64,000 nucleotides of DNA from SZAS-103 sp964640525 (GTDB lineage: Bacteria > Pseudomonadota > Gammaproteobacteria > Xanthomonadales > Xanthomonadaceae). Location of the stretch: assembly GCA_964640525.1 (NCBI GenBank), contig CAZXGS010000003.1, positions 56,873 through 120,872 of the forward strand. Reading direction: 5' to 3'. The position numbers were made by a program, and so were the translations under genes. Within the stretch, counting starts at the first letter, position 1. Every line of letters begins with the position of its first letter. The notes under the pieces are model-generated. The model did no database searches, was not told the DNA's origin, and saw only the letters and a list, made by a program, of their open reading frames with translations. Positions 8,097 to 16,715 of this stretch are shown here, piece after piece.

Positions 8097-9026
8097 TCAT
8101 TGCGGATGGGCGTCGAGGAAGGTGCGGATCGCCGGCACCAGATCTGCGTGCCGATCTTCCAGTACGTAATGCCCGGCATCCGCGAAGGCCTGCACCTGCG
8201 CCTGCGGCAGCGCGCTCCGGAAGGCGTCGAGGAAATGGCGGTCGAACACGAAGTCCCGCAGCCCCCAGCCTATGAAGGTCGGACGGTCGGCGAACTCCGG
8301 CAATCGTCGCCCGGCTTCCTCGACCAGCGACCACGCGCGGTCGCCGGCACCCAGCGGGATGTCCTGCACGAAACGCAAGGTCGCGATGCGGTTCGCCCAC
8401 GAATCGTAGGGCGCCAGGTAGGCGCGCCGGACGTCCTTGGGCATCGGCTTGACGACACCCTGCCCGGCCGCCCCGGCGGCAAAGGCGTTGAAGCCGCGGA
8501 TCAATCCCGCACCCAGCATGGAATCGCGCCCGAGGGTGAGCTGCCAGGGCATGGGCTTCGCCGCCGGCAGGGGAAACGCAGCGGTGTTGAGGATCACCAG
8601 TCTGCGCACGCGCGCGGCGTTCCGAAGCGCCCAGCCGAATCCGATCATGCCGCCCCAGTCGTGGACGGCCAGCGTCAACTGCCCAGCGACGCCGGCATGC
8701 GCAAGCAGTGCGTCCAGATCGTCGATCCGCGATTGCAGCGTGTAGTCGTAGCGGTCATCGCCGGGCTTGTCCGACAGGCCCATGCCGACGTGGTCGGGCA
8801 CGATGCAGCGGTAACGGTCGTGCAGGCCGAGCACGAGATGACGCCAGTAGTAACTCCACGACGGATTGCCGTGGAGCATGACCACGACCTCGCCGCTGCG
8901 CGGCCCCTCGTCGAGGAAGGACATCCCGATGCCGGGACGCACCTGAATGTGTTGCGGGGTGATCGGATAATCCGGAAACGAGCCCTTGGCGAGGACGCGC
9001 ACCTGTTCGGCGCCAGGCAGCATCAT
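8097..9026 (-). CDS. oleB: OleB, beta-lactone decarboxylase (alpha/beta hydrolase)
   Basis: 309 residues of the haloalkane-dehalogenase-like alpha/beta-hydrolase family. VVMLHGNPSWSYYWRHL carries the oxyanion-hole HG motif, VHDWGGMIG supplies the nucleophile Asp123, and GHYVLED near the C-terminus supplies the catalytic histidine. OleB removes CO2 from the beta-lactone to give the cis-olefin. The ATG at 9026 follows the oleA stop by four bases, so the two are translationally linked. A stand-alone dehalogenase is the alternative reading, but the neighbours make OleB much more likely. Confidence 0.9.
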   Translation of the reverse strand: MMLPGAEQVRVLAKGSFPDYPITPQHIQVRPGIGMSFLDEGPRSGEVVVMLHGNPSWSYYWRHLVLGLHDRYRCIVPDHVGMGLSDKPGDDRYDYTLQSRIDDLDALLAHAGVAGQLTLAVHDWGGMIGFGWALRNAARVRRLVILNTAAFPLPAAKPMPWQLTLGRDSMLGAGLIRGFNAFAAGAAGQGVVKPMPKDVRRAYLAPYDSWANRIATLRFVQDIPLGAGDRAWSLVEEAGRRLPEFADRPTFIGWGLRDFVFDRHFLDAFRSALPQAQVQAFADAGHYVLEDRHADLVPAIRTFLDAHPQ

Positions 9027-9030
9027 CCGC

Positions 9031-10047
9031 TTACCAGACGACTTCGGCCATCGAGCAATTCAGTCCCGAACCGATGCCCAGCAGGGCGACGCGGTCGCCC
9101 TTCTTCAGCCGCCCCATTTCCCTGAGCTTGGACAACACGATCGGCACCGAAGCCGGGCCGATGTTGCCGTGCTCGTGGAAGATGGTCAGCACCTTCTGCG
9201 GGTCGATGCCGAAGGCCTTGATGAAGGCCTGGGTGTGGACCTGGCTGACCTGGTGGATCACGAACTCGTCCAGCTCATCGACCACCCAGCCCAGCGCCTG
9301 GCGGGCGGCGATGAAGGTCTTCTGCGCCAGCTTCAGGCCCTCGATCAGCAGCATCTTGGTGTCGGTGACCATGCGGTCGAGGTTGCCGCGGCACAACTTG
9401 TTCCACTCGGTCGCCGCGCGGGTCACGCCACCCTTGTAGCGCGGCGCATCCGGGGTCAGTTCACTGCGCGAGAGCACCATCGCCGCCGCGCCGCAGCCGA
9501 GCGTGAGCGAGGCCAATTCGTTGCGGAACTCGTCCTCGGTGATGGTCGGCGAGGACAGGCGTTCGAGCGTGCGCTCGTAGACGAGGTTGGCGGTCTCGCC
9601 ATCGACGACCAGCGCGTACTCGATCTCGCCGCGTTCGATCATCCGGCTGGCAATGTCCATGCCGTTGAGAAAGGCGAGGCAGGCGTTGGCGACATCGAAA
9701 TTCTGGCAGTTCTCGCCCAGCTGGAGGTTGCCGGAAATGATGCTGGCGGTGGACGGCTCCAGGTAATCTCGACTGACCGAGGTGTTGACCAGCAGGCCGA
9801 TCTTCTCGCGCGGCACGCCACAATCGGCCAAGGCTTTTTCCGCCGCCAGCGTGGCGGCATCGGAGGCCTCCACGCCGGCCTGCCAGAGCCTGCGCGCGTG
9901 AATGCCGGCGATTTCGCCCAGCACGTCGACGCGGATACCCAGCCGCTGCATGGTGGGTTGCAGGCGTCGGTTGATCGCCTCCGAGCTAAGGCGCTCGGGC
10001 GCATCGATATGCGCGAGTCCGGCAATGGAAACGTGTTCGAAGAGCAT
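9031..10047 (-). CDS. oleA: OleA, acyl-CoA head-to-head condensing thiolase
   Basis: 338 residues of the KAS III/thiolase superfamily. The nucleophile Cys123 lies in DVANACLAFLNG, the OleA-specific glutamate is probably E97 in DYLEPSTA, and HQVS and FHEHGNIGPASV provide the histidine and asparagine of the active site. OleA condenses two fatty acyl-CoA molecules without decarboxylation to a beta-keto acid, the first step of long-chain olefin synthesis. It is the first gene of the oleABCD run. I chose the ATG at 10047 because MLFEHVSIAGLAHIDAP matches the usual beginning; the frame extends 25 codons further without family sequence. Confidence 0.92.
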   Translation of the reverse strand: MLFEHVSIAGLAHIDAPERLSSEAINRRLQPTMQRLGIRVDVLGEIAGIHARRLWQAGVEASDAATLAAEKALADCGVPREKIGLLVNTSVSRDYLEPSTASIISGNLQLGENCQNFDVANACLAFLNGMDIASRMIERGEIEYALVVDGETANLVYERTLERLSSPTITEDEFRNELASLTLGCGAAAMVLSRSELTPDAPRYKGGVTRAATEWNKLCRGNLDRMVTDTKMLLIEGLKLAQKTFIAARQALGWVVDELDEFVIHQVSQVHTQAFIKAFGIDPQKVLTIFHEHGNIGPASVPIVLSKLREMGRLKKGDRVALLGIGSGLNCSMAEVVW

Positions 10048-10178
10048 CTCGGCCACAGGTTGGCGTAACCGGGCTACGCTACTAGGTTCCACGGTTGACC
10101 GCAAGCTGCTGTTGCTGCGCAACGCGTGCGCCGGTCACTTCCGCGGCGCGTCGACACGGCCGGGAATCCACCCATGGC

Positions 10179-10508
10179 TCAGGTTTCCGACGCACGTGTG
10201 CGCTTCCAGCCGTGGTGGCGGATGTCCAGGTACAGGCTGTAGCTGGCGGTGAAGGCCGGGAACAGGTTCTGCAGCACGCCCACGGAATCGGACTTGGGGG
10301 AGAAGACGAAGTAGCTGAGCGTGGTGATGGAGCCGACGATGCTCATGTACCAGAACGCCCGCGGAACTTCCGGCTTGCCGGCCTTGCGCGAGGCATGCAT
10401 CTGCACGAACCAGCGTGCCGAGAACATCAGCGCGCCGGTGTAGCCGATCAGCTTCCACAGGGTGATGTGGATGCCGGTCCAGGACAGCCAGAGGATTTCC
10501 TCGTTCAT
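10179..10508 (-). CDS. Lipid-A-biosynthesis N-terminal domain (LABN) membrane protein
   Basis: The 109-residue protein is hydrophobic, with about three membrane segments. It has the typical LABN sequence WKLIGYTGALMFSARWFVQ followed by a tract around FWYMSIVGSITTLSYFVFS. The domain occurs fused to LpxB in some bacteria and as a free protein next to dolichol-phosphate-mannose-type glycosyltransferases, as here. A role in modifying an envelope lipid is likely but the reaction is not known from sequence. The start ATG at 10508 precedes MNEEILWLSW; longer frames upstream lack family sequence. Confidence 0.75.
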   Translation of the reverse strand: MNEEILWLSWTGIHITLWKLIGYTGALMFSARWFVQMHASRKAGKPEVPRAFWYMSIVGSITTLSYFVFSPKSDSVGVLQNLFPAFTASYSLYLDIRHHGWKRTRASET

Positions 10509-10820
10509 GGGGTCTCCGTGAATGACGCATCCCTCGCAGCCAGCGCGGGGCAGGATGGAGGAGTGTTGTTGCGGGATGAAAACGGAACGCCGGGAACCCG
10601 CCCCGACCTTTCCCCGTGCTCCGTGCAAGGCCGGCGGCGCTCAGCGCCTGTGAAAAATTCAAACGCCGTCACGAGGGCGTCGCCGGGCATCTCTGGCAAG
10701 GCGCGTTGCGTGAAGACAAGGGAGTTTGGTGAACCAAATGACCGCAGTTTTCGCGCAACGGGCCGCCGCCAGAGGCGTTCGGCGGCGTCCGCAGCAGGTG
10801 GGCGATTTTTTCACAGCCTC
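10509..10820. other. Intergenic stretch between LABN gene and glycosyltransferase
   Basis: The left half shows no coding signal. The right half is filled by the MITE-like element at 10645-10819. Its reverse strand is open for several dozen codons, but I see no family in it. Confidence 0.5.
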
Positions 10821-10824
10821 TCAG
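10640..10824. mobile_element. Candidate MITE, 175 bp, with terminal inverted repeats and CTCAG duplication
   Basis: The element body is 10645-10819. The left end GCCTGTGAAAAATTC and the reverse complement of the right end, GGCTGTGAAAAAATC, agree at 13 of 15 positions. Direct repeats CTCAG at 10640-10644 and 10820-10824 flank it as a 5-bp target duplication, and the right copy includes the glycosyltransferase stop codon. No transposase is encoded. Size, ends and duplication fit a non-autonomous DNA element; no second copy was seen in this window. Confidence 0.5.
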
Positions 10825-11555
10825 TCTTGCCGGTGGAGCTCGACGACCTGGGTTCGCTTGCTGCGCACGATCAGCCACGCCACGCCCCGCAGGTCGCGGA
10901 TGCCGACCAGGGCACGGTTGAAGTTGTTGTACTTGGACACGCCGGCGGTGCGGTGGCGGTGGTTGACCGGCACGCTCAGGGTTTTCCAGCCGGCGCGCTG
11001 CATCAGCGCCGGCAGGAAACGGTGCATGTGGTCGAAATACGGCAGGTCGAGGAAGGCCTCGCGCTCGAACAACTTGATGCCGCAGCCGGTGTCGGGGGTG
11101 GCATCGCGCAGCATCCGCGAGCGGATCCGGTTCGCCCAGCGCGAGGCCCAGCGCTTGGAGCCCGAATCCTGCCGGTTCACCCGCCAGCCGGCGAACAGCT
11201 TGATCGCGGACGCGGCCTTGGCGCGTTCGGCCAGCAGCTTGGGGATGTCGGCCGGATCGTTCTGGCCGTCGCCGTCCAGGGTCGCGATCCAGGTGCCGCG
11301 GGCGGCCTTGGCACCGTTGCGGATCGCGGTGCTTTGTCCGGCCTGCGCGAGGTGGCGGATGACCCGCAACTCCGGGACCTGTCCCTGCAGTTGCTGCAGC
11401 ACCGCCACGCTGCCGTCACCGCTGAGGTCGTCCACGTACACGATCTCGAAGGCGATCTGGCCGCGCAGCGCGGCCACGATTTCGCCCACCAACGCGGCGA
11501 TGTTCGCCTCCTCGTTGTGCACCGGCACCACCACCGACAGTTCGGGCGCGGTCAT
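10821..11555 (-). CDS. GT2 family glycosyltransferase (dolichol-phosphate-mannose-synthase-like)
   Basis: 244 residues of the GT-A fold. LSVVVPVHNEEANIAALV opens the nucleotide-binding domain, VDDLSGDGS gives the first acidic motif near residue 42, and LDGDGQNDP holds the metal-binding DGD at 94-96. The downstream FKLFEREAFL-type segment (here IKLFEREAFLDLPYFDHM) and NRHRTAGVSKY are characteristic of DPM1/ArnC-like enzymes that transfer sugar to a polyprenyl phosphate. No C-terminal membrane pair is present. It probably works with the LABN protein downstream on the same strand in envelope glycan or lipid modification; the donor is unknown. Confidence 0.85.
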   Translation of the reverse strand: MTAPELSVVVPVHNEEANIAALVGEIVAALRGQIAFEIVYVDDLSGDGSVAVLQQLQGQVPELRVIRHLAQAGQSTAIRNGAKAARGTWIATLDGDGQNDPADIPKLLAERAKAASAIKLFAGWRVNRQDSGSKRWASRWANRIRSRMLRDATPDTGCGIKLFEREAFLDLPYFDHMHRFLPALMQRAGWKTLSVPVNHRHRTAGVSKYNNFNRALVGIRDLRGVAWLIVRSKRTQVVELHRQD

Positions 11556-11651
11556 GGCAGCGGGGCAGTTGCCGTCAGGGCGGCGGGCCGGGGTCGAAAA
11601 GTCATCCGGGCATTATCCGGGTTGCCGGGCCGGCTTTCACCTGCACCCCGA

Positions 11652-12554
11652 TCAGGCCTGGCGACGCAGGCGTTCGAGCACGCCGTCCAGCGTGTCCAGT
11701 CCGTGATAGTGGATCACCAGCTTGCCGCGCCCGCCGCGCCCGTGCAGTACCGCTACCCGCGCGCCCAGGGTCTCGGACAGTTCGCGTTCGAGCGCGGCGA
11801 CGTCGGGGTCGGCCTTGGCCACGGGTTTGGCTGCCGTCGGCCTGGCCTTGGCGGCCTGCGCCAGTTGCGCGCGGTGCTCGGTCTCGCGGACCGACCAGCC
11901 CTGCGCGGCGGCTTCGGTCGCCAGCGCCACCGCGGTGTGCGGCGGCAGGGTCAGCACGGCACGCGCGTGGCCCATCTCCAGTTGGTGGCTGGCCAGCAGT
12001 TCGCGGATCGCCTCGGGCAGCTCCAGCAGGCGCAGCAGGTTGGACACCGAGGCGCGCGAGCGACCGACCGCCTCGGCGGTCTGCTGGTGGGTCAGGCCGA
12101 ATTCGTCGATCAACCGGGTCAGGGCCTGGGCTTCTTCGAGCGGGTTGAGGTCCTCGCGCTGGATGTTCTCGATCAGTGCCATCGCCACCGCCGAGCGGTC
12201 GTCCACCTCGCGCAGGACCACCGGCACCTCGGCCAGGCCTGCCAGTTGCGCGGCGCGCCAGCGGCGCTCGCCGGCGATGATCTCGTGGGTCGCCCTGGAG
12301 CCCTTCGTCGGCGCCACCGCGCGCACCACGATCGGCTGGATCAGGCCCTGGGCGCGGATCGAGTCGGCCAGTTCGGCCAGCCGTTCCGGATCCATGCCGC
12401 TGCGCGGCTGGTAACGCCCCGGGCGCAACGCCGCCACCGGCAGGGCGTGCAGGCCGGCCTCGCCGACCTCGGCCACCGGCTCGGCGGCCGTCTTGGCGGC
12501 AGGCCCGAGCAGGGTGTCCAGGCCGCGCCCGAGGCCGCGTTTCTTGGCCGCCAT
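11652..12554 (-). CDS. parB: Chromosome partitioning protein ParB
   Basis: 300 residues. It opens with the conserved MAAKKRGLGRGLDTLLG box. The ParB/Spo0J CTP-binding motif GERRWRA lies in HEIIAGERRWRAAQLAGL, followed by the helix-turn-helix (LTHQQTAEAVGRSRASVSN) that recognises parS, and a C-terminal dimerisation region. It acts with ParA to segregate replication origins. The start ATG at 12554 follows the parA stop with a single base between, so the two are co-translated. I saw no parS palindrome in the surrounding bases by eye. Confidence 0.95.
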   Translation of the reverse strand: MAAKKRGLGRGLDTLLGPAAKTAAEPVAEVGEAGLHALPVAALRPGRYQPRSGMDPERLAELADSIRAQGLIQPIVVRAVAPTKGSRATHEIIAGERRWRAAQLAGLAEVPVVLREVDDRSAVAMALIENIQREDLNPLEEAQALTRLIDEFGLTHQQTAEAVGRSRASVSNLLRLLELPEAIRELLASHQLEMGHARAVLTLPPHTAVALATEAAAQGWSVRETEHRAQLAQAAKARPTAAKPVAKADPDVAALERELSETLGARVAVLHGRGGRGKLVIHYHGLDTLDGVLERLRRQA

Positions 12555-12555
12555 G

Positions 12556-13347
12556 TCAGTTTGTCTCCGTCTTCTTGCGTTCGCGCCCGCGGCGCAGGAT
12601 TTCCCCGGCCAGGCCGAGGTAGGCGATGCCACCGCGCGAGTTGCGGTCGTAGGCGACGATGCTCTGGCCGTGGCTGGGCGCCTCGGCCAGACGCACGTTG
12701 CGCGGAATCACCGTGCGCAGCACGCGCTCGCCGAAGTGCGCCTGCAGGTCCGCCGAGACGCCGTTGTCCAGGTTGTTGCGCAGATCGTACATGGTGCGCA
12801 GGATGCCCTCGATCTGCAGCGCCGGGTTGAGCCGCTTCATCAGCGCCTCGATCGTGCCCAGCATCGCGGTCAGGCCCTCCAGCGCCAGGAACTCGCACTG
12901 CGTGGGCACCAGCACGCTGTCGGCGGCGGCCAGCGCGTTCAGGGTCAGCAGGGACAGCGAGGGCGGGCAGTCGATGACGATGAAGGCGTAGCGGCTGCGC
13001 ACCGGGTCGAGGGTTTCCTTCAGGCGCTGGTCGCGGCCCGCTTCGTCCATCAGGCGGATTTCCGCGGCGGTCAGGTCGCCGTGGCCGGGCAGCAGGTCGT
13101 AGTTCTCCGGGCTGCGCTGGCGGACCTGCTCGAAACCGGCCTCGCGCAGCAGCAGTTCGCAGGTGGTGGCCTCCAGTTCGCGCTTGTCGATGCCGGCGCC
13201 GGTGGTGGCATTGCCCTGCGGATCCAGGTCCACCAGCAGCACCTTGGCGCCGGTATCGGCCAGTGCCGCGGCCAGATTGACCGCGGTGGTGGTCTTGCCG
13301 ACCCCGCCCTTCTGATTGGCGACCGCGATGATCCGCGCCTTGCTCAT
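12556..13347 (-). CDS. parA: Chromosome partitioning ATPase ParA/Soj
   Basis: 263 residues, type Ib ParA without an N-terminal DNA-binding domain. The deviant Walker A motif KGGVGKTTT is near residues 12-20, a second motif reads LLVDLDPQGNATTG, and VIDCPPSLSLLT gives Walker B. It binds DNA in the ATP state and moves ParB-parS complexes. The start ATG overlaps the rsmG stop as ATGA, which continues the rsmG-parA-parB operon typical of the origin region. Confidence 0.96.
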   Translation of the reverse strand: MSKARIIAVANQKGGVGKTTTAVNLAAALADTGAKVLLVDLDPQGNATTGAGIDKRELEATTCELLLREAGFEQVRQRSPENYDLLPGHGDLTAAEIRLMDEAGRDQRLKETLDPVRSRYAFIVIDCPPSLSLLTLNALAAADSVLVPTQCEFLALEGLTAMLGTIEALMKRLNPALQIEGILRTMYDLRNNLDNGVSADLQAHFGERVLRTVIPRNVRLAEAPSHGQSIVAYDRNSRGGIAYLGLAGEILRRGRERKKTETN

Positions 13348-14018
13348 GCTGCCGTGTCTCCGTGGTTGAAACGCTCGCGTTCGATCACCAGCAGCCGCCG
13401 CTGCGCGGCCACGCCAGGCACCGCCAGGACGTGGTGGCCGCTCAGCCGCCAACCGGCGGGCAGCGCGGCGATCTCGTCCACCGGGTCGGCGCCCTTCATC
13501 GCCAGCAGCCGGCCGCCGGGCGCCAGCAGGTGGCCGCCGACCTGCACGAACTGCGCAAGACTACCGAAGGCCCGCGACACAAGACAGTCGAAGCCGTCGC
13601 CGGGGGCGAGGTCTTCGGCTCGCGACTGCGCCACCTCGAGGTTGGTGATCGCCAGCTCGCGCTGGGCCTGACGCTGGAAGCGCGCCTTCTTGCCATTGGA
13701 ATCGACGCTGACCACCTGCAGCTCCGGCAGCGCCAGCGCCAACGGGATACCCGGCAAGCCGGCGCCGGAGCCGATGTCGGCCATGCGCCCGCGCACGAAC
13801 GGCGCGATGGACAGCGAGTCGAGCAGATGCAGGGGCAGCATCTGCGCCGGGTCGCGGATCGCGGTGAGGTTGTAGGCCGCGTTCCAGCGCAGCAACAGGT
13901 CGAGGTAGGCCAGCAGGCGCTCGGCCAGCGGTTGGGTCGGCAACGCCAGCGCGGCCAGCCCGGCGAGCAGCGCCGGGCGCAGGACATGGACCGAGGGAAC
14001 GGGAGAAGCCGAGGACAT
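13344..14018 (-). CDS. rsmG: 16S rRNA (guanine-N7)-methyltransferase RsmG
   Basis: 224 residues of the GidB/RsmG family. WNAAYNLTAIRDP and HLLDSLSI precede the S-adenosylmethionine-binding motif ADIGSGAGLPGIPLAL, and VVSVDSNGKKARF and SRAFGSL follow in the conserved order. RsmG methylates N7 of G527 in 16S rRNA; loss gives low-level streptomycin resistance in other bacteria. It overlaps parA by four bases and heads the rsmG-parA-parB operon. Confidence 0.95.
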   Translation of the reverse strand: MSSASPVPSVHVLRPALLAGLAALALPTQPLAERLLAYLDLLLRWNAAYNLTAIRDPAQMLPLHLLDSLSIAPFVRGRMADIGSGAGLPGIPLALALPELQVVSVDSNGKKARFQRQAQRELAITNLEVAQSRAEDLAPGDGFDCLVSRAFGSLAQFVQVGGHLLAPGGRLLAMKGADPVDEIAALPAGWRLSGHHVLAVPGVAAQRRLLVIERERFNHGDTAA

Positions 14019-14106
14019 GCAAACGCCGTCGTGGAGGCGGGCGATTGTCCCGCATCCGCGGCGGCACTGCAGCAGGTGGGCGAATCCGTGGTGTCAGGCC
14101 GCGGCG

Positions 14107-14583
14107 TCAGGCCGGGGCGTGCAGGGCGCAGCGAATGACCCGCAGGCCCTTGCCGCCGAGGCGCTGATTCAGTTCGTCCTTGAGCCGATCGGCGAGCATC
14201 GGTGCGTCCGCGCTTGCGGGCGCGGCGATCCGGGTCAGCGCCGCTTCGACCTGGGTGGCGACCAGTTCGTCCACCGCATCCAGTCCGTCGCCGGTCTGCA
14301 GCGGGTCGAGGATCTGGAAATACAGGTCGGCGCGGGCCTGCGCGTCCCCTGCCTGCGGCGCGGGCCATTCGATGTGATGGCCGGTCAACGACACCTGCCG
14401 CGCGACGCGATCCAGCAGCGGCCATACCGCGTGGCGCCCGGGCCGCAGGGTGCGCAGGTAACGGCCGAAACGGTGGACCGTCCAGGCCTGACCTTCCGGA
14501 ACGCGCCGGATCGTAAGCAGCAGCAGGGCCAGGCAGACCAGCGCAACGGCGGCGAGGACGGCGTTCACGTTCAATCCATTCAA
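14107..14583 (-). CDS. Short SPFH/band-7-like membrane protein
   Basis: A 158-residue product starts with one membrane helix (AVLAAVALVCLALLLLTI) and then carries a band-7 beginning, VPEGQAWTVHRFGRYLRTLRPGRHAVWPLLD, as in stomatin-like scaffold proteins. The usual long C-terminal coiled coil is missing, so only the membrane anchor and SPFH domain remain. Function is unknown beyond membrane association. The frame opens with TTG at 14583; TTG at 14574 or GTG at 14568 are alternatives and none has a strong ribosome-binding site. An AT-rich palindromic region lies directly upstream. Confidence 0.65.
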   Translation of the reverse strand: MNGLNVNAVLAAVALVCLALLLLTIRRVPEGQAWTVHRFGRYLRTLRPGRHAVWPLLDRVARQVSLTGHHIEWPAPQAGDAQARADLYFQILDPLQTGDGLDAVDELVATQVEAALTRIAAPASADAPMLADRLKDELNQRLGGKGLRVIRCALHAPA

Positions 14584-15110
14584 TGATTTGTCAACACTTC
14601 GTTAGAAACGTCTTAGCAAAATAACGTTTTATTTGCAAGACCCTAACGAAAAAATATCGAACCGTGCCGGAAGGCGACCTGAATGCGCCGCAGGACGGGC
14701 CGGGCGGTTCAGCATCCGGTCGGATTTGCCCGCGACAACGGTCGCTGCCGGCGTTCCAGCGCGATCGCGGCTGCCGCCGACCCGGCGTGGCGTCACGTCG
14801 GGTGTGCATCGCGCCCGTTCATACGCACGAATTCCGCCGTGCCGAGCACGGAAACGAGCACCGATTCGGCATCGATCGCAGCACCCCAAATTGGCAATGA
14901 ACACCCTGCCTGCGCGCAGCGGTCGGCGCACAGCCATGGCCGGCATGGGGGGCGTCTTGTTGGTCACGCCGCACGGACCTGCCCTCGGCCGGACTTGCGG
15001 CATGCTGCGGCAGCCGCATGCAAGCACGATTTTTCAGGCGCGGAACGGCTCGAGCGCAACCGCTCGCCGCCCTCGTCCCCACGCCGCATCGCCAATCCAG
15101 ACCTGCCCGG
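14584..15110. other. Long intergenic region with AT-rich palindromic block
   Basis: Bases 14590-14660 are much richer in AT than the surroundings and carry nested inverted repeats. The rest, to the end of the ABC ATPase gene, has open frames only of the Arg/Pro-rich shadow type. I see no gene in it. Confidence 0.5.
14598..14650 (-). promoter_or_regulatory. AT-rich palindromic promoter/operator region
   Basis: TTCGTTAG at 14598-14605 pairs with CTAACGAA at 14643-14650. Inside it, TCTTAGCAAAAT and TTATTTGCAAGA form a near-palindrome centred on AACGTT. On the minus strand a TTGCAA box with TAAGAC 17 bases on could form a promoter for the SPFH gene. The symmetric design suggests a dimeric regulator site. 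Confidence 0.4.
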
Positions 15111-16715
15111 TCAGGCGTGGGCGGACAATCCGGGCGCGCGCGCGGCGAGCAGTTCGCGGGTGTAGGCGTGGCGCGGGGATGCGAGCAATTCGCCGGCCTC
15201 GGCGCATTCCACGATCGCCCCCGCGTGCATCACCGCGATGCGCTCGGCCAGCGCGCGCGCGGCATCGAAATCGTGGGTGATGAACAGCACCGCCACGCCG
15301 CGCTGGATCTTCAGCTCGGCAAGCAGGCGCAGGATCGCCGCGCGGCTGCGCGCGTCAAGCGCCGACACCGCCTCGTCGCAGACCAGCAATTCCGGATCGG
15401 TGGCCAACGCGCGGGCGATCGCGATGCGCTGGCACTGGCCGCCGGAAAACTGGTGCGGGTAGCGGTCGGCGACGCCGGCGTCCAGCCCGACCGCCTGCAA
15501 CAGCGCGACGGCGCGAGCACGCCGCTGCGCCGCATCGCCCATACGGTGGATGCGCAATGGTTCGGCGACGATGCGCGCGGCGCTCAGGCGCGGGTCCAGC
15601 GAGGCGAACGGATCCTGAAACACCACGCCGATGCGTCGCCGCAGCGGGCGCAGGGCGCGGGCACCGAGCGTGGCGATCTCGATGCCGTCCAGGGTGATGC
15701 GACCTCGCGTCGGCCCGCGCAGCAGGCGCAGCAAGGCGCGTGCCAGCGTGGACTTGCCGGAGCCGGACTCGCCGACCAGCGCCAGGCAATGGCCACGGCG
15801 CAGTTCCAGCGTGGTCGGCGCCAGCGCATCGCAGGCAGCGTGCGGGTAGCGCACCGCCAGTTCGCGCGCCTGCAGCAACACCGCTCCGGGCGGCACTGGC
15901 GGCGCGGGATCGAGGCGATCGGCGGCGAGCAAGGCGCGGGTGTAGTCGGCCTGCGGCGCGGCGAACACGCGCGCGCTCGGCCCGTCCTCGACGCAGCGAC
16001 CGCGATGCAGCACCAGCACGCGCTGGGCGAGGCTGGCGACCAGCGGCAGGTCATGGCTGACCAGCAACACGGCCAGACCAAGGTCGCGGCGCAGGGTGTC
16101 GAGCAGATCGAGGATGCCGCGGCCCACGCGCGCATCGAGCGCCGAGGTCGGTTCGTCGGCGAGCAGCGCGCGCGGGCGCGAGGCCAGCGCCATTGCGATG
16201 CACACGCGCTGGCGTTGCCCGCCGGAAAGCTGGTGCGGGAAGCGCACCAGCAGCTCGGCGGCGTTCGCCAGTTCGACCCGTTCGAGCAACTGCATTGCCT
16301 GCGCGCGCAGGACGTTCGACGCGACGCCGGCGTGGCGCAGGACTTCGTGCAACTGCGCACCGATCCGCCGCAGCGGATGCAGCGCCGCCAGCGCATCCTG
16401 CGGCACCCACGCCAGCAGGCGGCCGCGCTGCGCGGCGTGTTCGCGCGAACCCAGGCCAAGCTCGCGTCCATCCACGCGCAGCGTGCCCTGCGCATGCAGG
16501 TTCGGCGGCAGCAGACCGAGCAGAGCCAGCGTGGCCAGACTCTTGCCGGCACCGGATTCACCGACCACCCCCAGGCACTGGCCGGGCACGAGGTCCAGAT
16601 CGAGCGGTCCGAGCAGGCGCTGTCCGGTGGCATTCAGGCTGACCCGCAGTTCGCGCAGCGACAGCAACGCAGACGTGGACGAAGTCGCGTCCGGCGGCAT
16701 CGGATTCGTGCTCAT
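15111..16715 (-). CDS. Peptide-type ABC transporter, double ATP-binding protein (YejF/DppDF-like)
   Basis: 534 residues with two complete ABC domains. The first has Walker A GESGAGKS, Q-loop WVPQDALAALHPL, signature LSGGQRQR and Walker B LLADEPTSALDA. The second has GESGSGKS, FQDPFASLDPR, a signature FSGGQCQR with Cys in place of the usual residue, and VCDEAVSALDAR. Both nucleotide-binding domains are thus fused in one chain, as in YejF of the oligopeptide/microcin C importer. The ATG at 16715 overlaps the permease stop by four bases. Substrate cannot be read from the sequence. Confidence 0.88.
   Translation of the reverse strand: MSTNPMPPDATSSTSALLSLRELRVSLNATGQRLLGPLDLDLVPGQCLGVVGESGAGKSLATLALLGLLPPNLHAQGTLRVDGRELGLGSREHAAQRGRLLAWVPQDALAALHPLRRIGAQLHEVLRHAGVASNVLRAQAMQLLERVELANAAELLVRFPHQLSGGQRQRVCIAMALASRPRALLADEPTSALDARVGRGILDLLDTLRRDLGLAVLLVSHDLPLVASLAQRVLVLHRGRCVEDGPSARVFAAPQADYTRALLAADRLDPAPPVPPGAVLLQARELAVRYPHAACDALAPTTLELRRGHCLALVGESGSGKSTLARALLRLLRGPTRGRITLDGIEIATLGARALRPLRRRIGVVFQDPFASLDPRLSAARIVAEPLRIHRMGDAAQRRARAVALLQAVGLDAGVADRYPHQFSGGQCQRIAIARALATDPELLVCDEAVSALDARSRAAILRLLAELKIQRGVAVLFITHDFDAARALAERIAVMHAGAIVECAEAGELLASPRHAYTRELLAARAPGLSAHA

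Noticed and set aside
10790..14075. Shared word GCAGCAGGTGGGCGA near 10790 and 14068
   Set aside because: Similarity does not extend beyond the short word, so it is not a second copy of the MITE-like element.
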